59,751 bases of DNA from positions 1 through 59,751 of the forward strand of contig JAQUWD010000019.1 of NCBI GenBank assembly GCA_028693055.1. Direction: 5' to 3'. Within the stretch, counting starts at the first letter, position 1, and each line of letters opens with the position of its first letter. Source of the DNA: Eubacteriales bacterium. Its GTDB lineage: Bacteria; Bacillota; Clostridia; Christensenellales; Aristaeellaceae. Below are positions 51,743 through 59,268 of the stretch, piece after piece. The notes beneath the pieces are model-generated. The model saw nothing but the letters and a program-made list of their open reading frames with translations. It ran no database searches and was not told the origin of the DNA. Both the position numbers and the translations under genes were made by a program.

Positions 51743-52816
51743 TTATCGTCCCAAGAGGGCGTCCAGATTGCTACCCCCAGCCTCGGCCAGAGATTTGAGC
51801 ATTTTTTCCATCAGCTTCTGTTTTTCAGGCGGGACTTTTTTAAGCGCCGTATACACTTGCAGCCAATTGCGGGCAACGCCGCCGGGAATGTCGCGGAGTT
51901 TATGGGCTCCTGTGGCGTTCACAATTTCAAAAATGGTGTTCACCAGCACGCGACGGTCATCCGGGGTGCAGGACGCTAAAAAGTCATGAAGCGTTCTGTC
52001 TGTAAATTTGCCGGATCGGGTCAGCTTTGGCTTTGTTACAAACGCTGGGCCTTTGATATGCCACAGGAAGGGATTGTGCTGCCAAATGCTCACGCCATCG
52101 CTATCAATAATGGTATACTCGCTATGATAGTCCATGAGCATGCCGACGATGGAGGATTCCGGTACGAAGGAGCGGATTCGAGACTCGATTTCTAAATAGG
52201 ACGTGCTGCTGTAGGTTACATCGTCCAGCCCCGGGCCATCGAAGCTGTAGATTTCAACTAAATGATTCCGAACCTCACTGTCGCTATGGGCGGCGGCATA
52301 GAGCGATAAGTTGCCGCCTTTGGAATGACCGCATACGTAGATCTTTTCATAAGCCGGTACAGCCTCGTTTAGGAATCGAACAGCGTCCTCTTGAGCGGGA
52401 ATGGGCGTTTCAAAAGCCAAATTGAAGTCTTCCTTCCAGCCCACCACCGTCGCATCCGTACCGCGGAAAGCAATGATCGCCGTATGATCCGCCAGCTCAA
52501 AAAGCGCTGCGGCAAATTGCTTTTCGGCGGAAGGATCAAAGTGGGAAACAAAACGTGCGAGGGTTACGTCGGCAAAGCGACGGCTCTTTGCGCAAATATG
52601 CCAAAGCTTGCGGCGAAGCTGCGCCAACTCGTTTTCCTGGGACGGCGTGCCGGGATAGACGGCGTTTTCTAGCGCGGCTAGGTTCTCGTCCCCACGCTCA
52701 TGCCCCAACGCTTCCATGGGGCAGTAGGATAGGACGGCAAAGATGAGCATGTCAATAGAGCATAGCGGACTCTGGTCAAAGGATAAATCACCACGCCAAT
52801 CCAGATAGTCAAACAT
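51743..52816 (-). CDS. Mbeg1-like (DUF2974) alpha/beta hydrolase
   Basis: A 357-residue predicted lipase-fold hydrolase. The nucleophile elbow is VCGHSKGGNLS near residue 180-190, preceded by IIAFRGTDATVVGWKEDFN, which is the lipase oxyanion region. Other family blocks are YSFDGPGL and DYHSEYTII (probable Asp/His region). Its start FDYLDWRGDLSFDQSP is typical of DUF2974. The ATG at 52816 is chosen because AGAAGGAG is 7 nt away; the frame opens further upstream to 52933 without support. Substrate is unknown; no signal peptide is seen. Confidence 0.85.
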   Translation of the reverse strand: MFDYLDWRGDLSFDQSPLCSIDMLIFAVLSYCPMEALGHERGDENLAALENAVYPGTPSQENELAQLRRKLWHICAKSRRFADVTLARFVSHFDPSAEKQFAAALFELADHTAIIAFRGTDATVVGWKEDFNLAFETPIPAQEDAVRFLNEAVPAYEKIYVCGHSKGGNLSLYAAAHSDSEVRNHLVEIYSFDGPGLDDVTYSSTSYLEIESRIRSFVPESSIVGMLMDYHSEYTIIDSDGVSIWQHNPFLWHIKGPAFVTKPKLTRSGKFTDRTLHDFLASCTPDDRRVLVNTIFEIVNATGAHKLRDIPGGVARNWLQVYTALKKVPPEKQKLMEKMLKSLAEAGGSNLDALLGR

Positions 52817-53038
52817 GTGCATTCTCCTTCTGAGACTGATTGATAGACTTGTAGCTAGTGTACAATTCGAGCGGTAACTGAAAAATTCCTTCCATAAGGC
52901 GGGAAATCGGGATAGGTAAAAAGGATGTTGCATTCATTGATGGGAAATGATATATTGACGCTATCCATAGAGACGTTATTTGAATGACTCCATTGCTTGG
53001 ACTGCAGGACGAAAATCGATAGAAAGGTGGGCAATACA

Positions 53039-53395
53039 ATGACCGTGCAGCAATGTTATGAGCGTATAGGCGCAGATTATACGGGCACGATAGAGAGACT
53101 TAGCAGCGATGAACAGATTATCCGTTTTATGGCTATGTTTTTAGAGGATGAAAATTTTGAGGCGCTATGTGGGGCGATGAAACAACAGCAGTGGGATAAC
53201 GCTTTTCGCGCTGCGCATACGCTCAAGGGAATCTGCCTTAATTTGGGCTATACCCAATTGGCGAAGTCTGGCTCGGCACTGACGGAAAACCTTCGTGGGG
53301 GAAAGGGTAACGAGAATACGGCTGCTCTTTTTGCACAAGTGGAACAAGACTACCGACTAACAGTCAATGAGCTACGCGACTATTTGAATCGATAA
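53039..53395 (+). CDS. Stand-alone HPt phosphotransfer domain protein
   Basis: A 118-residue histidine-containing phosphotransfer protein. The phosphorylatable histidine is H60 in FRAAHTLKGICLNLG, the standard HPt signature, with a helical bundle before and after it. It relays phosphate between a hybrid histidine kinase and a response regulator, but neither is encoded nearby, so its partners are elsewhere. The ATG at 53039 follows AAAGGTGGG. It lies between a divergent hydrolase gene and a Fur-family gene. Confidence 0.88.
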   Translation: MTVQQCYERIGADYTGTIERLSSDEQIIRFMAMFLEDENFEALCGAMKQQQWDNAFRAAHTLKGICLNLGYTQLAKSGSALTENLRGGKGNENTAALFAQVEQDYRLTVNELRDYLNR

Positions 53396-53429
53396 ATAGG
53401 AATTATTACTATTTAATATTTTATTCTTA

Positions 53430-53458
53430 TTGACATTTCATATTTTAAGTGATATTAT
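53430..53458 (+). promoter_or_regulatory. Promoter for the Fur-family regulator
   Basis: A perfect TTGACA (53430-53435) and TATTAT (53453-53458) separated by 17 bp, in an AT-rich stretch. Autoregulation through an overlapping AT-rich box is plausible, but no convincing PerR or Fur box can be called. Confidence 0.8.
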
Positions 53459-53496
53459 ACCAATTGAGAAACGATCCTGTTAGGAGAATTCCTTGT

Positions 53497-53895
53497 ATGA
53501 TGCAACGCAACACGATTCAACGTACCTTGGTTTTTGAAACGGTAAACAAGCTGGCTTGTCACGCCACCGCAGACGAGGTTTACGACGCAGTGATAAAGCA
53601 GCATCCGCATATCAGCCGCGGAACAGTGTATCGGAATCTAAACCAACTAGCGGAAGGGGGAGAAGTCAAAAAGATAGAAGTCCCCGGTGGAGCCGATCGC
53701 TACGATCATCGCTGTGATGATCACTACCACGCGAAATGTCTGCAATGTGGACGGCTCTTTGATTTGGATATGGAGTACCTTACAAATCTGGATAAAGAGA
53801 TTAGAAACACCCATGGGTTTGAGATCACAGGACATGATATCATGTTTAAGGGCGTATGTGAGGAGTGTCAACAAAAGGCGCTTCACATGGTCTGA
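53497..53895 (+). CDS. Fur-family transcriptional regulator (PerR-like)
   Basis: A 132-residue metalloregulator. The winged helix covers 1-75 (HATADEVYDAVIKQHPHISRGTVYRNLNQLAEGGEV). The dimerisation domain includes GGADRYDHRCDDHYHAKC with regulatory metal ligands and two structural zinc CxxC pairs (CLQC near 85-88 and CEEC near 124-127). The short length and DRYD-H pattern resemble PerR more than Fur. It is the first gene of a set of redox-related genes. The ATG at 53497 follows AGGAGAATT. Confidence 0.9.
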   Translation: MMQRNTIQRTLVFETVNKLACHATADEVYDAVIKQHPHISRGTVYRNLNQLAEGGEVKKIEVPGGADRYDHRCDDHYHAKCLQCGRLFDLDMEYLTNLDKEIRNTHGFEITGHDIMFKGVCEECQQKALHMV

Positions 53896-53966
53896 ACCCA
53901 AGCCACTAAGGAGCGTATACGGGCGCGAGATATCCCGTAAATGATATATACAGAAGGAGAAATAAC

Positions 53967-54536
53967 ATGAGAAGCATTACAAAACTAGACCTGCAATATG
54001 CACACAGATTTTATGGATTCAAAGGCGAGGCCCAGTATCTACACGGACATACCGGTATTCTGACCATTGAAGTGGAGGATACCATCGAGCCGGGCGTTAA
54101 TATGGTATTTCCCTGCAACGAAATCCAGAAAACCGCTTGGGATGTTTTAAAGAACTTTGACCATGCGCTGATTTTAAGGCAGGATGATCCGCTGTTGCCC
54201 GCCATCCTCGGGGTGTATGAGGCGCAGGGGATTAAAGACGGCGCGCCTAGCAATAAGATGAAGGGTCCTGCCTTTAAGACCGAGCTTGCTACCGCATACC
54301 CGGATTGCCGTTTGGTGGTTACCAAGGAAACCATGACGGTTGAGGGCATGATCAAGATCGTGTACGACCTGTTGAAGGATAAGCTGAACATTGCCAAGCT
54401 GACCTTTACCAGCGGCGTTAATGCGGCGTCGCAGGAATACCAACCGAAGAACACCATCGATCGTTGCCCACTGTGCGGCATTGCGCTCAATGAAAACGGC
54501 GTTTGCCCCAAATGCGGTTACAAGAAAAATAAGTAA
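53967..54536 (+). CDS. 6-pyruvoyl-tetrahydropterin synthase/QueD-like protein with C-terminal zinc ribbon
   Basis: A 189-residue protein of the PTPS/QueD superfamily. Zinc ligands appear to be the His in YAHRFYGF and the two of HGHTG (about residues 13, 28 and 30). The Cys that usually stands four residues before HGH in catalytically active members is Ala here (EAQYLHGH). A central ETMTVEGMIKIVYDLL matches family strands. The last 25 residues form a zinc ribbon with CPLCG and CPKCG. Function in queuosine or another pterin-like pathway is uncertain. AGAAGGAG at 53953-53960 supports the start. Confidence 0.8.
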   Translation: MRSITKLDLQYAHRFYGFKGEAQYLHGHTGILTIEVEDTIEPGVNMVFPCNEIQKTAWDVLKNFDHALILRQDDPLLPAILGVYEAQGIKDGAPSNKMKGPAFKTELATAYPDCRLVVTKETMTVEGMIKIVYDLLKDKLNIAKLTFTSGVNAASQEYQPKNTIDRCPLCGIALNENGVCPKCGYKKNK

Positions 54537-54590
54537 GACGAGTACCTTGGCGGTAAGAAAACCGTTGGGCTAAGGTGAAAGTCTCATTAG

Positions 54591-54646
54591 AAGCAAACAA
54601 AATCAGCTGCCAAATATTGCGCGATGGTAGCTGATTTTGTTTGCTT
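54591..54646. terminator. Long bidirectional-type terminator hairpin
   Basis: A perfect 18 bp stem, from AAGCAAACAAAATCAGCT (54591-54608) and its complement (54629-54646), around a 20 base loop. The T-rich end of the stem may itself serve as the release tract. It separates the QueD-like gene from the following flavodoxin-like gene. Confidence 0.75.
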
Positions 54647-54769
54647 ATCAGCTGGCAGTTGACAATTCGATAGGGCCATGCTATATCTAAGCAATGATGC
54701 CGAACGAGTGTAATTTTGGGCTGCTGCCCGTGGCTGCCGAAGGCGAAGAAGAATGGAGAGGTCGAAACA

Positions 54770-56110
54770 ATGAAAATATGCGTGCTCAATGGATCTCCTA
54801 AGGGAAAATACAGCATAACATTGCAGACGGTGCTTTATTTACAAAGCATCTATCCGAAATGCGAATTTGAAATGATTCACGTCGGGCAAAGGAGTAAAGC
54901 ATACGAAAAGGATATGCAGGAAGCGCTTCAAGCGATGGAAAACGCAGAAATGCTTCTGTTTTGCTATCCTGTTTATACCTTTATTGCACCGTATCAGCTT
55001 CACCGCTTTATCGAGCTGATGAAGGAGACGGGCGTTGATTTTTCCGGCAAATATGCCGCCCAAATCACTACCTCCAAGCATTTCTTTGATGTTACGGCTC
55101 ATGAATATATCCGAGAAAATTGCCTTGACCTTGGGCTGCGGTACCTCGGCGGTCTATCGGCGGATATGGATGATTTACTGCTGGAAAAGGGGCGTGCGGA
55201 CGCTGTTGCGTTTTGGGATTATACCCTATATTGCGCGGAAAACGCGTTGTATGATACCATTCCCCCAAAAACGGAGAGCGTCTCCCCAAAGTATCAGCTT
55301 ACCTTGCCGGAAGTACCCAAAAAGGAAGGCGTCGATACCGTGATTGTCACGAATCTTGAGCAAGAGGATGATGGGCTTGCGGCGATGATCACCGATTTTT
55401 CGGCGGCATACCCATACAAGACCCGTATCATCAATATTGCGGAGTATCCATTTTCGGGAGGATGCTTAGGCTGCTTCCATTGCGCCGCAGATGGAAAGTG
55501 TATCTATAAAGACGGCTTTGATCAATTCTTGCGGGAGCAGATACAAACGGCGGACGCAATCGTTTATGCCTTTACCATCAAGGATCACTCCATGGGTGCG
55601 TCCTTCAAGCGCTATGATGATCGACAGTTTTGCAACGGTCACCGAACCGTGACCATGGGGATGCCTATGGGTTATCTCATCAATGGAGAGTACGCCAAAG
55701 AAGCCAATCTGCGCTTGATTATCGAGGGCCGATGCGAGGTCGGTTCCAATTATCTGGCTGGATGCGCCACCGATGCAGAAGAAATACAGAAGCTGGCGGC
55801 AAAGCTCGCCTATGCTGTAGAACATAAATATACGCCCCCGCAGAACTTTTTAGGCGTAGGCGGCATGAAGATTTTCCGCGATTTGATTTATCTGATGCGC
55901 GGCTTGATGAAGGCCGATCACAAGTTCTATAAAGAGCATGGCATTTACGATTTTCCTCAAAAGAAAATCGGTACCATTCTAAAAATGAAGCTGGTCGGCT
56001 CCTTGATGACCAATCCTAAAATTCAGGCTAAAATGGGCAATCGAATGAACGAGGGGATGATCGCTCCTTATCGGAAGGTCATTGAGGAACAGAGCAAGAG
56101 AAACGCTTGA
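54770..56110 (+). CDS. Tandem flavodoxin-like NAD(P)H-dependent oxidoreductase
   Basis: A 446-residue protein with two consecutive flavodoxin-fold domains. The first (1-165) begins MKICVLNGSPKGKYS with an FMN phosphate loop and has the FCYPVYTF motif. The second (about 185-365) starts VDTVIVTNLEQEDDGLA, with a weaker FMN loop, and contains a Cys cluster, GGCLGCFHCAADGKC, like iron-sulfur flavoproteins. A basic helical tail follows. It probably binds FMN and reduces quinones or electrophiles. The ATG at 54770 follows GAGAGGTCG. Confidence 0.82.
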   Translation: MKICVLNGSPKGKYSITLQTVLYLQSIYPKCEFEMIHVGQRSKAYEKDMQEALQAMENAEMLLFCYPVYTFIAPYQLHRFIELMKETGVDFSGKYAAQITTSKHFFDVTAHEYIRENCLDLGLRYLGGLSADMDDLLLEKGRADAVAFWDYTLYCAENALYDTIPPKTESVSPKYQLTLPEVPKKEGVDTVIVTNLEQEDDGLAAMITDFSAAYPYKTRIINIAEYPFSGGCLGCFHCAADGKCIYKDGFDQFLREQIQTADAIVYAFTIKDHSMGASFKRYDDRQFCNGHRTVTMGMPMGYLINGEYAKEANLRLIIEGRCEVGSNYLAGCATDAEEIQKLAAKLAYAVEHKYTPPQNFLGVGGMKIFRDLIYLMRGLMKADHKFYKEHGIYDFPQKKIGTILKMKLVGSLMTNPKIQAKMGNRMNEGMIAPYRKVIEEQSKRNA

Positions 56111-56132
56111 TCAAGGAAGGAGGCGTGGTAGG

Positions 56133-56600
56133 ATGCGCAGAGCGGAGCGAGAAATCACCGATCATGTTGAGATCGATAAGATCATCGATCAATGCAAAAC
56201 CATGCGGTTAGGATTAACGGACGGCCTTACCCCTTATGTGGTACCGTTGAGCTTTGGCTATTGTCGCGAGAAAGAACGGTATTGCTTTTATTTCCATTGC
56301 GCATCGGAAGGAAAAAAGCTTGCGCTGATCGAGAAAAATCCGTCGGCTTGTATTGAGCTAGACTGCGGATGGGCATTGATCTCCGCCGAGACTGCCTGCG
56401 GCTACGGCTGCGCCTACCAAAGCGTCATTGGCTTGGGAACGGCGGAGATTATTGCGACGGTGGAAGAAAAGAAAAAAGCGCTCTCGCTACTTATGGAGCG
56501 CCAAACGGGAAGGGTGTTTTCCTTCACCGACGAAATGGCTGCTTCCGTGACGATTGGTCGCGTTGTGGTGACGGAGCTGACCGCTAAGGCGAAAAAATAA
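56133..56600 (+). CDS. NimA-like pyridoxamine 5'-phosphate oxidase family protein
   Basis: A 155-residue split-barrel flavoprotein. The N-terminal MRRAEREITDHVEIDKIIDQCKTMRLGLTDGLTPYVVPLSFGY is typical of the nitroimidazole-resistance (Nim)/PPOX group, followed by YFHCASEGKKLALIEKNPSACIELD. Such proteins bind FMN, and some reduce nitroimidazoles to amines. The ATG at 56133 has GGAGG at 56119-56123; the frame opens earlier, at 56082, inside the preceding gene. It is probably co-transcribed with the flavodoxin-like gene (22 nt gap). Confidence 0.88.
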   Translation: MRRAEREITDHVEIDKIIDQCKTMRLGLTDGLTPYVVPLSFGYCREKERYCFYFHCASEGKKLALIEKNPSACIELDCGWALISAETACGYGCAYQSVIGLGTAEIIATVEEKKKALSLLMERQTGRVFSFTDEMAASVTIGRVVVTELTAKAKK

Positions 56601-56654
56601 CGCGCTTATAAGCGTCCTGTCATGGCTATGACCAGAGCCTTCATCGTCTTTCGC

Positions 56655-56683
56655 TTGTCAATTTTTTCTACCTGTGATATCCT
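56655..56683 (+). promoter_or_regulatory. Promoter for the Wzz/CpsD-like gene
   Basis: TTGTCA (56655-56660) and TATCCT (56678-56683) separated by 17 bp, about 40 nt before the start codon. Confidence 0.6.
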
Positions 56684-56722
56684 ATTCCTTGCCGAACAAA
56701 CGAAATGGAAAGAGGGATGCGC

Positions 56723-58042
56723 ATGACGAAAATCGGGCGAAGGTGGAAAAGTGCCTTGCCTTTTATCAGCTTCTTCTGTCTGGCGCTGACCTTGGCCACG
56801 GCGGTTTATACTTGGCGCTATGAGCCGGATCGGTTCATGGCGGTTTATACGTTTTATGCAGTGCCAGCGGGAACGGAGACAGATGAAAATGCCGTACAAC
56901 GCGCCCGGATGCTGGCGCGGGAGTGCGATGAGCTATTGAATACCACCGCATTTCAGCAAAGCGTCTTAGCGTATGCCCCTAGCGATGGCAAGACCTTCCT
57001 GCGGGCCGTCAGTCTTTCCGATACCCATCTGATTGGCGTAGAGGCGGTGGGGGTGGAGCCTGTAATTGTGGCTGGTCTGGCAAACGCCGCAGGGCGGGAG
57101 CTGCTGACGCAGGCAGGAGCCGTGCTGGGCGCTACAGGTATGAAGGAAATCGCCCAAGCCCAGCTGCCTACGTCTGCCTGCGGCCCTAAGCGGGTTGTCA
57201 AAACCCTTGCGGTGCTGGCGGCTTCATTTGTGGCGTTTTCCCTGCTGGGAATGCTTTTTGGCTCTGCGCGAAGGCCGCTGCGCTGGGAAAACGGGAAGAA
57301 TCCGTCAAATGGGCTGCCATGCATCGGCGGTGTTGCAGACTGTGAAAGCGTGAAGAAAAAAAGAGCGCCGGCTTGCACGATCTATGACTATGTGGATCGT
57401 TTGGTATATGAAAACCTTCAGGATACGGCAATTCGCGTCCGGTCGTTACGCAGCCAGCCGGGGTGCTCGCTTACGTTGATCGGGCTAAGCAACGAGGAGG
57501 ACGGCGCAGCGCTTTGTGCACTGTTAGCTGCCGAGCTTGCCGCGGAGGGCTTCGACATTCTGCTGATGGAGCTGGACGCTTACAAGCCGCGGCTGCGCGA
57601 CTGCTTAGCGGTTGCTGGAACAACGGATGTTCTGGATTGCCTGCAAGATGAAGGCGCTTTACGCGCGGCGATACTGCCAACGGCGATACCCCGATTGTGT
57701 TTTATGGATTTTTGCCATGGGGCTGACGGGCTTTCTTATGTGGCGGCAGCTCCGGCTTTTGCCTCCTTGGTGTCTGATGCTGCGCAGTCCTTTGATTATG
57801 TGATCCTGAACGCGCCCTCTGCCGCAGCGGGACATAACGCGGCAAGGCTGGCAGCCATTACGGACTTTACCGTTTTGCTGGCGAAGGATGGGCGGTATAC
57901 GGACGCAGAGCTTTCTGCGGAGGCGGGCGATGTCCTTCAAAGTGCGCAACGGATGGGCGGCTTGATTTTTACCGACGTGCCCAGAGGGCGTTTTTCATCG
58001 CGATACAGGGAGACGGGTATGCCGTCCAGAAAGGGTGAGTGA
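56723..58042 (+). CDS. Wzz-like protein fused to degenerate CpsD/BY-kinase-type ATPase domain
   Basis: A 439-residue protein. Transmembrane helices near 13-30 and 161-180 flank a Wzz-like extracellular part, as in polysaccharide co-polymerases. The cytoplasmic half aligns by pattern with CpsD-like tyrosine kinases: SLTLIGLSNEEDGAALCALLAAEL takes the place of the P-loop, LLMELDAYKPRLRD (D285) the Walker A' LLIDADLRRP, and DYVILNAPS the Walker B. The P-loop Gly-Lys-Ser/Thr is replaced by Gly-Ala-Ala, and no C-terminal Tyr cluster is present. It is therefore probably an inactive or regulatory form. The ATG at 56723 is chosen for AGAGGG spacing. Confidence 0.78.
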   Translation: MTKIGRRWKSALPFISFFCLALTLATAVYTWRYEPDRFMAVYTFYAVPAGTETDENAVQRARMLARECDELLNTTAFQQSVLAYAPSDGKTFLRAVSLSDTHLIGVEAVGVEPVIVAGLANAAGRELLTQAGAVLGATGMKEIAQAQLPTSACGPKRVVKTLAVLAASFVAFSLLGMLFGSARRPLRWENGKNPSNGLPCIGGVADCESVKKKRAPACTIYDYVDRLVYENLQDTAIRVRSLRSQPGCSLTLIGLSNEEDGAALCALLAAELAAEGFDILLMELDAYKPRLRDCLAVAGTTDVLDCLQDEGALRAAILPTAIPRLCFMDFCHGADGLSYVAAAPAFASLVSDAAQSFDYVILNAPSAAAGHNAARLAAITDFTVLLAKDGRYTDAELSAEAGDVLQSAQRMGGLIFTDVPRGRFSSRYRETGMPSRKGE

Positions 58043-58044
58043 AT

Positions 58045-59118
58045 ATGGATCTGCTGAAAACCCTATTGCTCTACATGAGCATGGTATATGCCTCCTCATT
58101 GCTGAACGCGCCGGATGTGAACGCGGTGATGGATACGCTTGCAACGCCTACGCCTACCGCTACGGCTACGGCTACGGTCAGCGCTACCGTGCCGCCCACC
58201 GCTACGCCTTCGCCGGTGCCTACGATCGATATTTCTCCCAACCCGGATTATCAGACGCTTCGAGTAGGGGACAAGGGAGACGAGGTGTTAAAGCTACAGC
58301 AAAAGCTGGCGGATTACGGTTATTATACGGGGGAGCTGGACGGCCGTTACGGCAATCAGAGCCGTCAGGCTGTGGAGCGCTTCCAGTATAATCATGGACT
58401 GCAGGTGGACGGTATTGCGGGTAAAAACACGCTGACCGTTCTTTACGATAGCGACGAGGTGCGTTATGGAGCGCCTACCCCCAGCCCCACGCCGGAGCCT
58501 AAGAGCCTGATTGTTGCCCTGACCCCGGCTGTGCAGGAAACCGAAACGCCCGCGCCCACTTTCGTTCCGACGGCCTCCCCGGCTACGACGCAGACGGAGA
58601 GTGCCGATGCCAGTACGCCCACCCCCACCAATACCCCCAGCCCTACACCAACCGCCACGCCCGAACCGGCGTTTCTACCGCTGGAAGGCTGGACGATTCG
58701 ATTAACGGGACAAAGCGAGCCGCTGCGGCTGCCTGCGGCGCAAGGCGAACAGCAGGGAGCGCTGATAACGCCCTATGTGCTAGGGGATACGGTGTATGTG
58801 CCGTTGATACCGATTTTGCAGGCTGATGGCGGCGTGATTGTCCCCTCGGATAGCTTGGATATGACGGAATATGCGTTTGCCTTGGGCAGCGATTTGTTCC
58901 GCATCACTTATACGGAGCAGCAAAACGGAAGCCCGACGGACCTGAATGTCTATAAAAATGGAACGCCTCAGATATTGCCAATTCGAGACGTTCGTCTGGG
59001 CGGCGAGCTGATCTATCTGCCGGGGCAATCGGTGTCTAGCCTTACGGGCATTCTCTTTGACGTGAATCAAATCGGCAAGGTATTGACAGTCACCTTTCCT
59101 GAGGCTGTTGACGGCTGA
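58045..59118 (+). CDS. Secreted PG-binding protein with Thr/Pro linkers and Cu-amine-oxidase-N-like domain
   Basis: A 357-residue exported protein. A hydrophobic N-terminal segment (LLKTLLLYMSMVYASSLL) probably directs secretion. A Thr/Ala/Pro linker (about 33-60) leads to a peptidoglycan-binding type-1 domain (70-130: GDKGDEVLKLQQKLADYGYYTGELDGRYGNQSRQAVERFQYNHGL). A second Thr/Pro linker (143-210) is followed by a C-terminal domain (215-357) with the repeated strand pattern of copper-amine-oxidase N-terminal-like modules (DVRLGGELIYLPGQSVSSL). It starts 2 nt after the preceding stop, so the two form one operon, probably for the cell surface. Confidence 0.82.
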   Translation: MDLLKTLLLYMSMVYASSLLNAPDVNAVMDTLATPTPTATATATVSATVPPTATPSPVPTIDISPNPDYQTLRVGDKGDEVLKLQQKLADYGYYTGELDGRYGNQSRQAVERFQYNHGLQVDGIAGKNTLTVLYDSDEVRYGAPTPSPTPEPKSLIVALTPAVQETETPAPTFVPTASPATTQTESADASTPTPTNTPSPTPTATPEPAFLPLEGWTIRLTGQSEPLRLPAAQGEQQGALITPYVLGDTVYVPLIPILQADGGVIVPSDSLDMTEYAFALGSDLFRITYTEQQNGSPTDLNVYKNGTPQILPIRDVRLGGELIYLPGQSVSSLTGILFDVNQIGKVLTVTFPEAVDG

Positions 59119-59169
59119 GTCCTTAATGGATTCCTAAATGGATTCTATGTTTTACCTTCCCCTTAAACC

Positions 59170-59197
59170 TTGACAGCAGCCGCTTTGGGTTTATAAT
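59170..59197 (+). promoter_or_regulatory. Promoter for ilvE
   Basis: A perfect TTGACA (59170-59175) and a perfect TATAAT (59192-59197) with 16 bp spacing, about 72 nt before the ilvE start. Confidence 0.85.
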
Positions 59198-59268
59198 AGG
59201 GAATAGCGTCAAAAGGCGCGAAGCTCTTGCTCTCTTATGGATGCAGGAAGATGTGGAGGATGAAGTGC

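Noticed and set aside
53396..53496. PerR or Fur box upstream of the Fur-family gene
   Set aside because: The region is AT-rich and contains partial matches, but no convincing 15-19 bp inverted repeat.
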